Both the position numbers and the translations under genes were made by a program. DNA of 64,000 nucleotides from Hymenobacter pini. Its GTDB lineage: Bacteria > Bacteroidota > Bacteroidia > Cytophagales > Hymenobacteraceae. Shown in pieces: positions 1 through 8,240 of this stretch (its first letter is position 1; every line of letters begins with the position of its first letter). The notes beneath the pieces were generated by a model, which saw only the letters and a program-made list of their open reading frames with translations, did not search any database and was not told where the DNA came from. The stretch spans positions 825,691-889,690 of the forward strand of contig NZ_JAIZZH010000001.1 of NCBI RefSeq assembly GCF_020421205.1, read 5' to 3'.

Positions 1-1337
1 CCGATGCCGACATCTACTGGGCCCAGTCGGGGCCCGGAGCCCAGCAGTGGGGCCGCCGCGTGTATTACCAGAACTGCCACCGCGACGGGGGCGACTACGC
101 CTGGCACCAGGACAACCTGAACACCGCCAAAGGCAGCCCGAAAGCCAAGCAAATCACCGCCGACTGGACGTTTGGGGGCCGCTGGTATCCGAAATCGAAG
201 AAGCCCGCCACGGTGGCCCTGAAGCCGTCTAACCTCAACCGGGACATGTTTACGGCCCTGCCTCGCCAAACCATTGTCTCGGCCGAAACCAGCAGGGCTG
301 CTGCTTTACCGGCCGTGCCGGCGGGCTCGGTAGCGCCCGCTACGCCCGTGCGGGACTCGGTGGCCGACCGCATGCTGGTGTACCAGCGCACGGTGGGCGG
401 CTGGCCTAAAATGGTGAACGATGTGAAAGTGAAGTACGACCACCCACTCACGGCCGCTGAACGGGCTGCCACCCGCGACGACGCCGGCCGTAACGACGCC
501 ACCATCGACAACGAGGCCACCACCCGCGAAATCCGCTACCTGGTGGCCACCTTCCGCAGCACTCAGAACCTGGCTTACAAAGCCGGTGCTGAAAAAGGCA
601 TCCGCTACCTGCTGCAGATGCAGTACCCCAACGGCGGCTTCCCGCAGTACTACCCCGACCTGAGCAGCTACCGCCACCAGATTACCTACAACGACGACGC
701 TATGGTGCGGGCCCTGCTGGTGCTACGCGACGTGGCCCGGGGGGCCAACGGCTTCTCGGTGGTAGATGGGGCCCTGGTAGAACCCGCCAAAAAGGCTGTG
801 GACCGGGGTATCGACTGCATCCTGAAAACCCAGTACGTGCAGAACGGCCAGCTCACGGCGTGGTGCGCCCAGCACGATGAGAAAACCCTGCTGCCCGCCA
901 AGGCCCGCGCCTTCGAGCTGGCCTCGCTCACCGGCATGGAAACCGTGAACATCGTGCGGTTTCTGATGGACACTGAAAGCCCCACGCCCGCCATCAAGAA
1001 GTCGATCGAAGCGGCGGTGGCCTGGCTGCAGGCCGTGAAGCTCACCGGCTACGCTATTAAAGATGTACCCGACCCCAAGCTGCCGAAGGGCTACGACCGG
1101 GTGATTGTGCCCGAAGCCGGCTCCACCATCTGGGCCCGCTTCTACGACCTCACCACCAACCAGCCTATCTACGTGGGCCGTGACTCAAAGCCGCACGCGG
1201 CCCTGTCGGATATCGAGGTTGAGCGCCGCACCGGCTACGCTTACGCCGGTACCTGGCCCGAAAAACTGCTCAGCCGCGACTATCCGCGCTGGCAACAAAA
1301 ATGGAATACTGCGGCCCCGGCTGCGCCTAAGCAATAA
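1..1337 (+). CDS. Pectinesterase-pectate lyase fusion (CE8-PL10), 5' end outside window
   Basis: The reading frame is open from base 3, so the gene starts left of the window. The first ~70 visible codons (motifs WGRRVYYQNCHRDGGDYAWH and DWTFGGRWYP) look like the end of a pectin methylesterase (CE8). A proline/alanine linker around bases 290-350 leads into a PL10 pectate lyase domain: DRMLVYQRTVGGWPKM, DNEATTREIRYL, YPNGGFPQYYPD, TYNDDAMVRALLVL, WCAQHDEKTLLPAKARA and the C-terminal EVERRTGYAYAGTWP. The protein would demethylate homogalacturonan and cleave it by beta-elimination; it is presumably exported but the signal is not visible. Only 11 bases separate it from uxaB, so it heads the galacturonate operon. 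Domain identity is from motif recognition; the PL10 part is the surer one. Confidence 0.88.
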   Translation, partial: DADIYWAQSGPGAQQWGRRVYYQNCHRDGGDYAWHQDNLNTAKGSPKAKQITADWTFGGRWYPKSKKPATVALKPSNLNRDMFTALPRQTIVSAETSRAAALPAVPAGSVAPATPVRDSVADRMLVYQRTVGGWPKMVNDVKVKYDHPLTAAERAATRDDAGRNDATIDNEATTREIRYLVATFRSTQNLAYKAGAEKGIRYLLQMQYPNGGFPQYYPDLSSYRHQITYNDDAMVRALLVLRDVARGANGFSVVDGALVEPAKKAVDRGIDCILKTQYVQNGQLTAWCAQHDEKTLLPAKARAFELASLTGMETVNIVRFLMDTESPTPAIKKSIEAAVAWLQAVKLTGYAIKDVPDPKLPKGYDRVIVPEAGSTIWARFYDLTTNQPIYVGRDSKPHAALSDIEVERRTGYAYAGTWPEKLLSRDYPRWQQKWNTAAPAAPKQ

Positions 1338-1348
1338 CGGTTTTTCTC

Positions 1349-2875
1349 ATGCCGCAACTATCCACCCAGCTACTCTCCCAGGCGCCCACCGGGAACGTGC
1401 AACTCCCCCCGGCCAGCCTGCTGGCCCTGCCCGAAAAGGTGCTGCAATTTGGCACCGGCGTGCTGCTGCGCGGCTTGCCCGATTACCTCATCGACAAAGC
1501 CAACCGCCAAGGCATCTTCAACGGCCGTATTGTGGTAGTGAAAAGCACCGACGGCGGCGACATCGACGCGTTCCGCCGCCAGGACGGCTTGTACACGCTC
1601 GGCATCCGGGGCATTGAAGATGGCCGTGAGGTATCCGAAAACGTGGTGTGCTCGGCCATCAGCCGGGTGCTGTCGGCCAAAAGCCAGTGGGCCGACATTC
1701 TGGCTTGTGCCGCCAACCCCGAACTGATGGTAGTCATTTCCAACACCACGGAAGTGGGTATTCAACTGGTATCTGACGACATCACCCAATGGCCGCCCCA
1801 GTCGTTTCCGGGTAAGCTGCTGGCGTTTCTGCTGGCCCGCTACCGCGCGTTTTCGGGCGACAAATCCAAAGGCTTGGTGATTGTGCCCACCGAGCTGATT
1901 CCGGATAACGGTACCAAGCTGGAAAGCATTCTGCTGGAACAAGCTCACCGCAACGGCCTCAGTGCCGAGTTTATCGACTGGCTGGAAACCGCCAACCAAG
2001 TGTGCAATTCCCTGGTAGACCGCATTGTGCCCGGCCGCCCCGATGCCGCCACGCAGGCCGCGTTGGAAGCCGAGCTAGGCTACGAGGATGAGCTGCTGAC
2101 CATGTCGGAGGTGTACACGCTGTGGGCCATTGAGGGCGATGCGCGCGTGAAAAGCGTGCTGAGCTTTGAGCAGGCCGACGCCGGCGTAGTAGTGCAGCCC
2201 GACATCAACCTGTTCCGGGAGTTGAAGCTGCGCCTGCTCAACGGTACCCACACGCTCAGCTGCGGGCTGGCTTTCCTGGCCGGTTTCCCCACGGTGCGTG
2301 AGGCTATGGACGATGCCGACGTGGCGAGCTTCATTCACAACCTGATGCTGGGCGACCTACTGCCGGGCATCCCATACGCGGTGGATGCCAAAACCGGGCA
2401 GCGCTTCGGCATGCAGGTGCTGGACCGGTTCCGCAACCCGGCTATTGAGCACCGCTGGCTGTCCATCAGCATGAACTACACGGCCAAGCTGCAGATGCGC
2501 TGCGTGCCTACGCTGCTGCACTACTACCGGCAGCTGCGCGCCGTGCCGCACTACATGGCTTTGGGTGTTGCCGCCTACCTGCGCTTCATGCGCGCCGAGC
2601 GGGAAGAGCAAGGCGTATGGTACGGCGAAGTAAACGGCCAGGAATACCCCATTCAGGACGAAAAAGCCAGCTACTACGCCGGCCTCTGGCAACGTCTGGA
2701 GCCTGCCGAGCTGACGCGCACCGTGCTGCACAACCAAGCCCTTTGGGGCCACGACCTGCTAGCCCTGCCCGGCTTTGCCGACTGTGTAACCCGTTACTTG
2801 GAGCAGCTGTTGGACCAGGGCGCCCGCGCCACCGTGGCCCAGGCCCTCAACCGAAAGACGGTGGTAGCTGGCTAA
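1349..2875 (+). CDS. uxaB: Tagaturonate reductase (altronate oxidoreductase)
   Basis: A 508-residue member of the polyol-specific long-chain (mannitol) dehydrogenase family, which reduces D-tagaturonate to D-altronate with NADH in the isomerase route of galacturonate breakdown. The N-terminal nucleotide-binding part has VLQFGTGVLLRGL near residues 31-43 and KSTDGGDIDAFRRQDGLYTL near 65-84. The family's catalytic Lys/Asn/His pattern is intact in KLRLLNGTH (K293, N298, H301). Length matches UxaB. It lies 11 bases after the pectinase gene and is followed by uxaA after 63 bases, so co-transcription is very likely. Mannonate or mannitol dehydrogenases are the alternatives, but the uxaA/uxaC neighbours decide for UxaB. 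Confidence 0.95.
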   Translation: MPQLSTQLLSQAPTGNVQLPPASLLALPEKVLQFGTGVLLRGLPDYLIDKANRQGIFNGRIVVVKSTDGGDIDAFRRQDGLYTLGIRGIEDGREVSENVVCSAISRVLSAKSQWADILACAANPELMVVISNTTEVGIQLVSDDITQWPPQSFPGKLLAFLLARYRAFSGDKSKGLVIVPTELIPDNGTKLESILLEQAHRNGLSAEFIDWLETANQVCNSLVDRIVPGRPDAATQAALEAELGYEDELLTMSEVYTLWAIEGDARVKSVLSFEQADAGVVVQPDINLFRELKLRLLNGTHTLSCGLAFLAGFPTVREAMDDADVASFIHNLMLGDLLPGIPYAVDAKTGQRFGMQVLDRFRNPAIEHRWLSISMNYTAKLQMRCVPTLLHYYRQLRAVPHYMALGVAAYLRFMRAEREEQGVWYGEVNGQEYPIQDEKASYYAGLWQRLEPAELTRTVLHNQALWGHDLLALPGFADCVTRYLEQLLDQGARATVAQALNRKTVVAG

Positions 2876-2938
2876 CAGCTGAAACTGCTCTGAACTCATG
2901 ACTTAAAATACTAACAGCCGCCTGCTGTTAGCCCCAAT

Positions 2939-4594
2939 ATGAAGCACCTGGTAGCTAAAATTCACCCCGACGATAATGTGCTGGTTGCCCTCCAGGATTT
3001 GCCCATCGGCACGCCCGTCACCTGGGAAGGCACCACCGTTACCACTACCGCCCGCATACCCGCCAAGCACAAGCTGGCCCTGCAATTTCTCGCCCCCGGC
3101 GACCCGGTGCACATGTACGGGGTGCTGGTAGGCAAAGCCGCCGCCGCCATTGAAACCGGCGGGCTGCTTACCACCAGCAACATCCGCCACGCCACCGACA
3201 GCTACGACGAGCACCAGCAGCGCCGCCAGGAGTGGCCCATGCCCGACGTAAGCCAGTGGCAGGAGCGCACTTTCATGGGCTACCACCGCGCCGATGGCAG
3301 CGTGGGTACGGCCAACTACTGGCTGGTTATTCCGCTGGTGTTTTGCGAGAACCGCAACATTCAGGTATTGGAAGAAGCTTTGGTGAATGACCTGGGGTAC
3401 GCCCGTCGCAAAAGCTACCAGCCCCAAACCCAGGAGTTGATTTCGTTGATGCAGGCCGGCAAATCGGTGGAGGAAATTCTGGCCACCGACCTGCACTCCG
3501 CCGAAAACGGCCAGCACAAACCTCGCCTGTTCCCCAACGTGGATGGTATCCGGTTCCTCACGCACGAGGGCGGCTGCGGCGGTATCCGGCAAGATGCCCA
3601 AACCTTGTGCGGGCTATTGGCCGGTTACATCACCCACCCCAACGTGGCCGGCGCTACGGTACTCAGCCTGGGTTGCCAGAACGCGCAGGTGAGCATGCTG
3701 CAGGATGAAATCAACAAGCGCAGCCCCCACGGTTTCCAGAAGCCCCTCTACATTCTGGAGCAGCAGAAAATTGGCACCGAGGAAGCCTTGGTCAGCACGG
3801 CCCTGCGCCAGACGTTTGCCGGCCTGATGCTGGCCAACCAGCAAACCCGCCAGCCGGCCCCGCTCAACAAGCTGTGCATTGGGCTGGAGTGCGGCGGCTC
3901 TGATGGCTTCTCCGGCATTTCGGCCAACCCCGCCGTGGGCCACGTCTCCGATTTGTTGGTGGCCCTGGGTGGCTCCGTTATTCTGGCCGAATTCCCCGAA
4001 CTCTGCGGGGTGGAGCAGGAATTGGTGGACCGTAGCGTGGATACAGCCACGGCCGAGCGGTTCAGCTCCCTCATGAAAGCCTACGGCGACTCCGCCGTGG
4101 CAGTGGGCTCGGGCTTCGACATGAATCCCTCGCCTGGCAACATCCGGGACGGGCTGATTACCGACGCCATGAAATCGGCTGGGGCGGCCCGCAAGGGTGG
4201 TTCCTCCCCGGTAGTGGCCGTGCTCGACTACCCCGAGTCCGTGACCAAGCCCGGCCTCAACCTGCTCTGCACTCCCGGCAACGACGTGGAATCCACCACG
4301 GCCGAAGTGGGCTCGGGCGCGACGGTGGTGCTGTTTACTACCGGGCTGGGCACGCCCACCGGCAACCCCATTGCCCCGGTAGTCAAAATCAGCAGCAACA
4401 CGGCTTTGGCCCAGCGCATGCCCGATATCATCGACCTGAACACCGGCACTGTCATCGACGGGGAAGAAACCATTGAGCAGGCCGGCGCCCGTATCCTTGA
4501 CTACGTGGTGCGCGTGGCCAGCGGGGAGGAGGTTGCCGCCGTGCGCCACGGCCAAACCGACTTTATTCCCTGGAAACGGGGTGTCTCTTTATAG
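2939..4594 (+). CDS. uxaA: Altronate dehydratase
   Basis: A 551-residue altronate dehydratase, which removes water from D-altronate to give 2-keto-3-deoxygluconate (KDG). An N-terminal SAF-type domain occupies about residues 1-85 (DNVLVALQDLPIGTPVTW). The large catalytic part carries THEGGCGGIRQDAQ around residues 208-221 and GLECGGSDGFSGISANPAVG from residue 315, both typical of the UxaA/GarD family; the conserved cysteines probably bind metal. The ATG at 2939 gives a SAF domain of normal length. The next gene, uxaC, follows after 230 bases that carry a large inverted repeat (4594-4670) beginning at the stop codon. Confidence 0.96.
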   Translation: MKHLVAKIHPDDNVLVALQDLPIGTPVTWEGTTVTTTARIPAKHKLALQFLAPGDPVHMYGVLVGKAAAAIETGGLLTTSNIRHATDSYDEHQQRRQEWPMPDVSQWQERTFMGYHRADGSVGTANYWLVIPLVFCENRNIQVLEEALVNDLGYARRKSYQPQTQELISLMQAGKSVEEILATDLHSAENGQHKPRLFPNVDGIRFLTHEGGCGGIRQDAQTLCGLLAGYITHPNVAGATVLSLGCQNAQVSMLQDEINKRSPHGFQKPLYILEQQKIGTEEALVSTALRQTFAGLMLANQQTRQPAPLNKLCIGLECGGSDGFSGISANPAVGHVSDLLVALGGSVILAEFPELCGVEQELVDRSVDTATAERFSSLMKAYGDSAVAVGSGFDMNPSPGNIRDGLITDAMKSAGAARKGGSSPVVAVLDYPESVTKPGLNLLCTPGNDVESTTAEVGSGATVVLFTTGLGTPTGNPIAPVVKISSNTALAQRMPDIIDLNTGTVIDGEETIEQAGARILDYVVRVASGEEVAAVRHGQTDFIPWKRGVSL

Positions 4595-4670
4595 TTTCTA
4601 TTTGCTGGTTTCTGGTTGAGAATAGCAGCAGGAGCCCCAAACTAGCAACCAGAAACCAGCAACTAGAAAC
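4594..4670. repeat. Heptamer-built intergenic inverted repeat, copy 1
   Basis: Two 25-base arms (4594-4618 and 4646-4670) are reverse complements with one mismatch and a 27-base spacer. The right arm is built of 7-base units of the type CAGAAAC and CAGCAAC, ending in TAGAAAC. The left arm begins at the last base of the uxaA stop codon. A near-identical element lies between kdgK and eda. In RNA it would form a long hairpin without a clear U-run, so it may act in mRNA stability rather than termination. Confidence 0.85.
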
Positions 4671-4824
4671 CACTAACCAATCACCTCCGGATACCGGAAT
4701 CGTTTGCGTAGAAAAAAACGGTTTTAGTCCTTTCAAAAGGCGCTTGGCCTTCCTGAGGCCGGTACCTTTACCCTCCACCTACTCTTTTGCTTCTGAGGCT
4801 CCCGCCCCATTTTCTTAGCTGACT

Positions 4825-6261
4825 ATGAAGCCCTTCCTCAACGACGATTTTCTGCTGCAAACCGAAACGGCCCGCACGCTCTACCGCGAGTATGCTCAGC
4901 AGATGCCCATCATCGACTACCACAACCACCTGCTACCCGGACAGATTGCCGAGGACAAGCAGTTTGTGAATATCACCCAGGTGTGGCTCTACGGCGACCA
5001 TTATAAGTGGCGGGCCATGCGGACCAACGGCGTCCCGGAGCGCTACATCACTGGCGACGCTTCCGACTGGGAGAAGTTTGAGAAGTGGGCCGAAACCGTG
5101 CCCCAAACCGTGCGCAACCCCCTCTACCACTGGACGCACTTGGAGCTGCAGCGTTACTTCGGCATCACGGAGCTGCTGAGCACGGCCTCAGCCCGACGCA
5201 TCTACGACCAGTGTAATGCCCTGCTGCAAGCCCCCGAGTACTCGGTACGCAATCTGCTGCGCAAGATGAATGTAGAGGCCCTCTGCACCACTGACGACCC
5301 GGCCGACTCCCTGGAGCATCACCGTGCCCTGCAGGCCAGTGGCTTCGAAATTCAGGTGCTGCCCACGTTCCGCCCCGATAAGGCTATGGCCGTGGAAGAT
5401 GCTGCCAGCTACAACGCCTACTTGGATAAACTGGGCCAGTCGGCGGCCGTGGATATTCAAACCTACCACGACCTGCAAACCGCCCTGCGCCTGCGCCACG
5501 ACTACTTCGCGGCCCTGGGCTGCCGTCTTTCCGACCATGGCCTGGAGCAGATGTACGCCGCCGACTACACCGACGCGGAAATCAACGACATCTTTTTGAA
5601 GATTCGGGGAGGGGAGGAGCTGAGCCCGGCCGAAGTGCTGCAGTTTAAATCGGCTATGCTGGTGCTGCTGGCCGAAATGGACTGGGAGAAAGGCTGGACC
5701 CAGCAGTTTCACCTGGGCGCATTGCGCAACAACAACTCTCGCATGCTGCGCCAACTCGGCCCCGATACCGGCTGGGACTCCATCGGCGACTTCTCGCAGG
5801 CCCGGGCGCTGTCCAGCTTCCTCAACCGCCTCGATTCGCAGGACAAGCTGGCCAAAACTATCCTCTACAACCTCAATCCCGCCGACAACGAGCTGATGGC
5901 CACCATGGTGGGCAACTTCAACGACGGCTCGGTGGCCGGCAAGGTGCAGTTTGGTTCCGGCTGGTGGTTCCTGGACCAGAAGGACGGGATGGAAAAGCAA
6001 ATCAACGCCCTAAGCAACATGGGCCTGCTGAGCCGCTTCGTAGGCATGCTCACCGATTCGCGCAGCTTCCTCTCATACCCCCGCCACGAGTATTTCCGCC
6101 GGGTGCTCTGCAACTTGTTCGGCACCGACGTGGAAAACGGCGAGCTGCCTGCCGATATGGAGCTGCTGGGCAGCATCGTGCAGAACATTTGCTACCACAA
6201 CGCCAAGGCGTATTTTGGCTTCGAGAAAGTAGCGGCAGAAGCGGCGTCGGTGGCGGTGTAA
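4825..6261 (+). CDS. uxaC: Uronate isomerase (glucuronate/galacturonate isomerase)
   Basis: A 478-residue uronate isomerase of the amidohydrolase superfamily. It converts D-galacturonate to D-tagaturonate (and D-glucuronate to D-fructuronate), the first intracellular step of the pathway encoded here. The metal motif DYHNHL is at residues 31-36 (H33, H35). Other family landmarks include YGDHYKWRAMRTNGV, LRKMNVEALCTTDDPADSLEHH, and the C-terminal SRSFLSYPRHEYFRRVLCNL. Length matches E. coli UxaC (about 470). The start at 4825 places the metal motif at the usual distance from the N-terminus. A hairpin follows the stop codon. Confidence 0.97.
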   Translation: MKPFLNDDFLLQTETARTLYREYAQQMPIIDYHNHLLPGQIAEDKQFVNITQVWLYGDHYKWRAMRTNGVPERYITGDASDWEKFEKWAETVPQTVRNPLYHWTHLELQRYFGITELLSTASARRIYDQCNALLQAPEYSVRNLLRKMNVEALCTTDDPADSLEHHRALQASGFEIQVLPTFRPDKAMAVEDAASYNAYLDKLGQSAAVDIQTYHDLQTALRLRHDYFAALGCRLSDHGLEQMYAADYTDAEINDIFLKIRGGEELSPAEVLQFKSAMLVLLAEMDWEKGWTQQFHLGALRNNNSRMLRQLGPDTGWDSIGDFSQARALSSFLNRLDSQDKLAKTILYNLNPADNELMATMVGNFNDGSVAGKVQFGSGWWFLDQKDGMEKQINALSNMGLLSRFVGMLTDSRSFLSYPRHEYFRRVLCNLFGTDVENGELPADMELLGSIVQNICYHNAKAYFGFEKVAAEAASVAV

Positions 6262-6264
6262 GTA

Positions 6265-6291
6265 AAAAAGCAGCCCGAAAACTGGGCTGCT
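6265..6291. terminator. Hairpin after uxaC
   Basis: Perfect 8-base stem (6269-6276 and 6284-6291, AGCAGCCC/GGGCTGCT) with a 7-base loop. A run of A precedes it, giving a U-run only on the - strand, where there is no gene. On the + strand it lacks a U-run, so it is at best a weak terminator or a processing hairpin between uxaC and kdgK. Confidence 0.4.
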
Positions 6292-6394
6292 ACCTAAAGT
6301 CCAAGCATCTTTACCAACTCACCACAATCGATTGTGTAAATAAAGGCTAATTTTCACGCCAACTGCCTCGCACAATCAACGGAAGTCGCCCAAC

Positions 6395-7405
6395 ATGAAG
6401 CAAGTTGTCACCTTTGGTGAGATTATGATGCGGTTGTCGCCCCCGCAGTATCAGCGGTTGTCGCAGGCTGCCTCGCTGGACGTGACCTATGGTGGGGGAG
6501 ATGCCAACGTGGCGGCCGGGCTAGCCTACTTGGGCGTACCAGCGGCCCACGCTGGGTGCTTCCCCGATAACGCCGTGGGCCACGCTGCGGCGCAGCATTT
6601 CCAGCACCACGGAGTAGACATGAGCCACTGCGTATTTCGGGGGCAGCGGCTGGGGCTGTATTTCCTGGAAGTAGGCGCTTCACTGCGGGCCAGCCGCATC
6701 GTGTACGACCGGTACGACTCGGCCTTTGCCAACCTGCAGCCGGAGTGGTTTAACTGGGACACGGTGTTCAAGAATGCGCAATGGCTGCACTGGACGGGCA
6801 TCACGCCCGCTATTTCAGCCACGGCGGCCCAGGCTACAAAACAAGCCATTGCCGCCGCCCGCCGCCTGGGGCTCACCGTGTCGGCTGATGTAAACTACCG
6901 CCGCAACCTGTGGCAGTACGGGCAGCGCGCCCAGGATGTGATGCCCGAACTGGTAGCCGGTTGCGACTTGGTGGTGTGCACCGAAGGCGACGCCGAGGAC
7001 CTGTTCGGTATCAAGCCCGAAGCCGGGGCCGAAAACAGCTTCGTATCCATGAGCCAGCAACTGATGGCGCGGTTTCCGCAGATCAAGCAGGTTATTGCCA
7101 CCCGCCGCAATACTCAAAGCGCCTCCCACGAGCGAATCCGGGGTATTGCCTACAGCGGAGGCGAGTATTTTGAAACCGAGGACTTTGACATCAACCCCGT
7201 GGTGGACCGCATTGGCGGCGGCGACTCCTTCATTTCCGGTTTCATCTACGGCCAGCTGACCTACCCCACGGTGCCGCAGGCCCTCACGTTTGCCACCGCC
7301 GCCTCGGCCCTCAAGCACACCATCCCCGGCGACATCAACTTAGTAACCGCTGCCGAGGTGGAGCACATTGTAGCCGGCAACACCACCGGCCGCTTACTCA
7401 GGTAG
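6395..7405 (+). CDS. kdgK: 2-dehydro-3-deoxygluconokinase (KDG kinase)
   Basis: A 336-residue PfkB-family sugar kinase, which phosphorylates KDG to KDPG with ATP. The N-terminal substrate motif YGGGDANVAAGLAYLG (residues 32-47) and the C-terminal phosphate/anion-hole motif DRIGGGDSFISGF (271-283; D277 as likely catalytic base) define the family. The second motif has GGGD rather than the textbook GAGD, a variant that as far as I recall also occurs in other KDG kinases. It lies between uxaC and eda, fixing the substrate by context. Its TAG stop overlaps the start of the second heptamer inverted repeat. Confidence 0.93.
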   Translation: MKQVVTFGEIMMRLSPPQYQRLSQAASLDVTYGGGDANVAAGLAYLGVPAAHAGCFPDNAVGHAAAQHFQHHGVDMSHCVFRGQRLGLYFLEVGASLRASRIVYDRYDSAFANLQPEWFNWDTVFKNAQWLHWTGITPAISATAAQATKQAIAAARRLGLTVSADVNYRRNLWQYGQRAQDVMPELVAGCDLVVCTEGDAEDLFGIKPEAGAENSFVSMSQQLMARFPQIKQVIATRRNTQSASHERIRGIAYSGGEYFETEDFDINPVVDRIGGGDSFISGFIYGQLTYPTVPQALTFATAASALKHTIPGDINLVTAAEVEHIVAGNTTGRLLR

Positions 7406-7496
7406 TTTCTAGTTGCTGGTTTCTGGTTGCTAGTTGTTAGGTAAACCAGAAACCAGCAACCAGAAACCAGCAACCAGAAACCAGCAACTAGAAACT
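7404..7496. repeat. Heptamer-built intergenic inverted repeat, copy 2
   Basis: Perfect 28-base arms at 7404-7431 and 7469-7496. The right half is a run of alternating 7-base units CAGAAAC and CAGCAAC (from about 7446) closed by TAGAAAC. The element fills almost the whole kdgK-eda gap, beginning inside the kdgK stop codon. It shares its outer 25-base arm with the copy after uxaA. Confidence 0.9.
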
Positions 7497-7505
7497 CAAT
7501 AAGAA

Positions 7506-8156
7506 ATGCCCCGCTTCACCTCCGACCATATACTCAAAACCGTGCTGCGCTACCCGGTGGTGCCGGTGTTCTTCCACGCCGATGCGGCCTATGCCAAGCG
7601 GATTCTGGAGGTATGCTACGCCGGCGGACTGCGGGTGTTTGAATTCACCAACCGCGGGGCCAATGCTTTTGAAGTATTTACAGAGCTGGTAGCCCACGTG
7701 CAGGCCAACTGCCCCGATATGGTGCTAGGTATCGGCACCATTTACACCGCAGAGGATGCCGAGCGGTTTATTGAGGCCGGCGCTGATTTTGTGGTGCAGC
7801 CCTGCCTCACGGAAGAAGTGGCTGGCGTGTGCCGCCGCAGCGGTACGCCCTGGCTGCCCGGCACCATGACGGTTTCGGAGGTGTACCACGCTACCCGCCT
7901 GGGCGCGGCCGTGGTGAAGATCTTCCCCGGCAATGTGCTGGGGCCGGGCTTCATCAAAAGTCTGCGCGGACCCATGCCTACCGTGCCCTTAATGGTAACC
8001 GGTGGGGTAGAGCCCACCGAGGAAAGCCTGCGCGAATGGTTTGACGCGGGCGTGAACGTGGTGGGCATGGGCTCCCAACTCTTCAAGAATGCCGACGATT
8101 CCGAAGCCCTGCAGCAACTCATTGCCCGGCTGCTGGCCTTCACCGCTACCCGGTAA
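7506..8156 (+). CDS. eda: KDPG/KHG aldolase
   Basis: A 216-residue class I aldolase that splits 2-keto-3-deoxy-6-phosphogluconate into pyruvate and glyceraldehyde-3-phosphate, the last step of the pathway. The TIM barrel shows GGLRVFEFTNRG (residues 40-51, E46 as the conserved acid), LGIGTIYTAEDAERFIEAGA (74-93), the WLPGTMTVSE motif and the Schiff-base lysine in VVKIFP (K138). Length is the family standard. Start ATG at 7506 lies 9 bases past the repeat element. A short hairpin follows the stop. Confidence 0.96.
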   Translation: MPRFTSDHILKTVLRYPVVPVFFHADAAYAKRILEVCYAGGLRVFEFTNRGANAFEVFTELVAHVQANCPDMVLGIGTIYTAEDAERFIEAGADFVVQPCLTEEVAGVCRRSGTPWLPGTMTVSEVYHATRLGAAVVKIFPGNVLGPGFIKSLRGPMPTVPLMVTGGVEPTEESLREWFDAGVNVVGMGSQLFKNADDSEALQQLIARLLAFTATR

Positions 8157-8180
8157 AAGCGCCGCCCACCGGCTGCTTTT
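8155..8180 (+). terminator. Possible weak terminator after eda
   Basis: The segment begins AAAAGC and ends GCTTTT and folds with an inner GCCG/CGGC stem and a one-base bulge, ending in four T. The transporter gene starts 60 bases later, so read-through is likely. Confidence 0.4.
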
Positions 8181-8240
8181 CGCTTGCCGCCTCCGGGTGG
8201 CCTTTCCATCTGAGTACTTCCCACTGAATTCCCGAACTCG

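Noticed and set aside
1370..1999. Long antisense frames opposite uxaB and many other genes
   Set aside because: High GC produces long open frames on the opposite strand; residues are His/Gly/Val-rich with no family motifs.
6395..7405. GGGD instead of GAGD in KdgK as a possible inactive kinase
   Set aside because: The catalytic Asp is kept and the variant is plausible for this subfamily.
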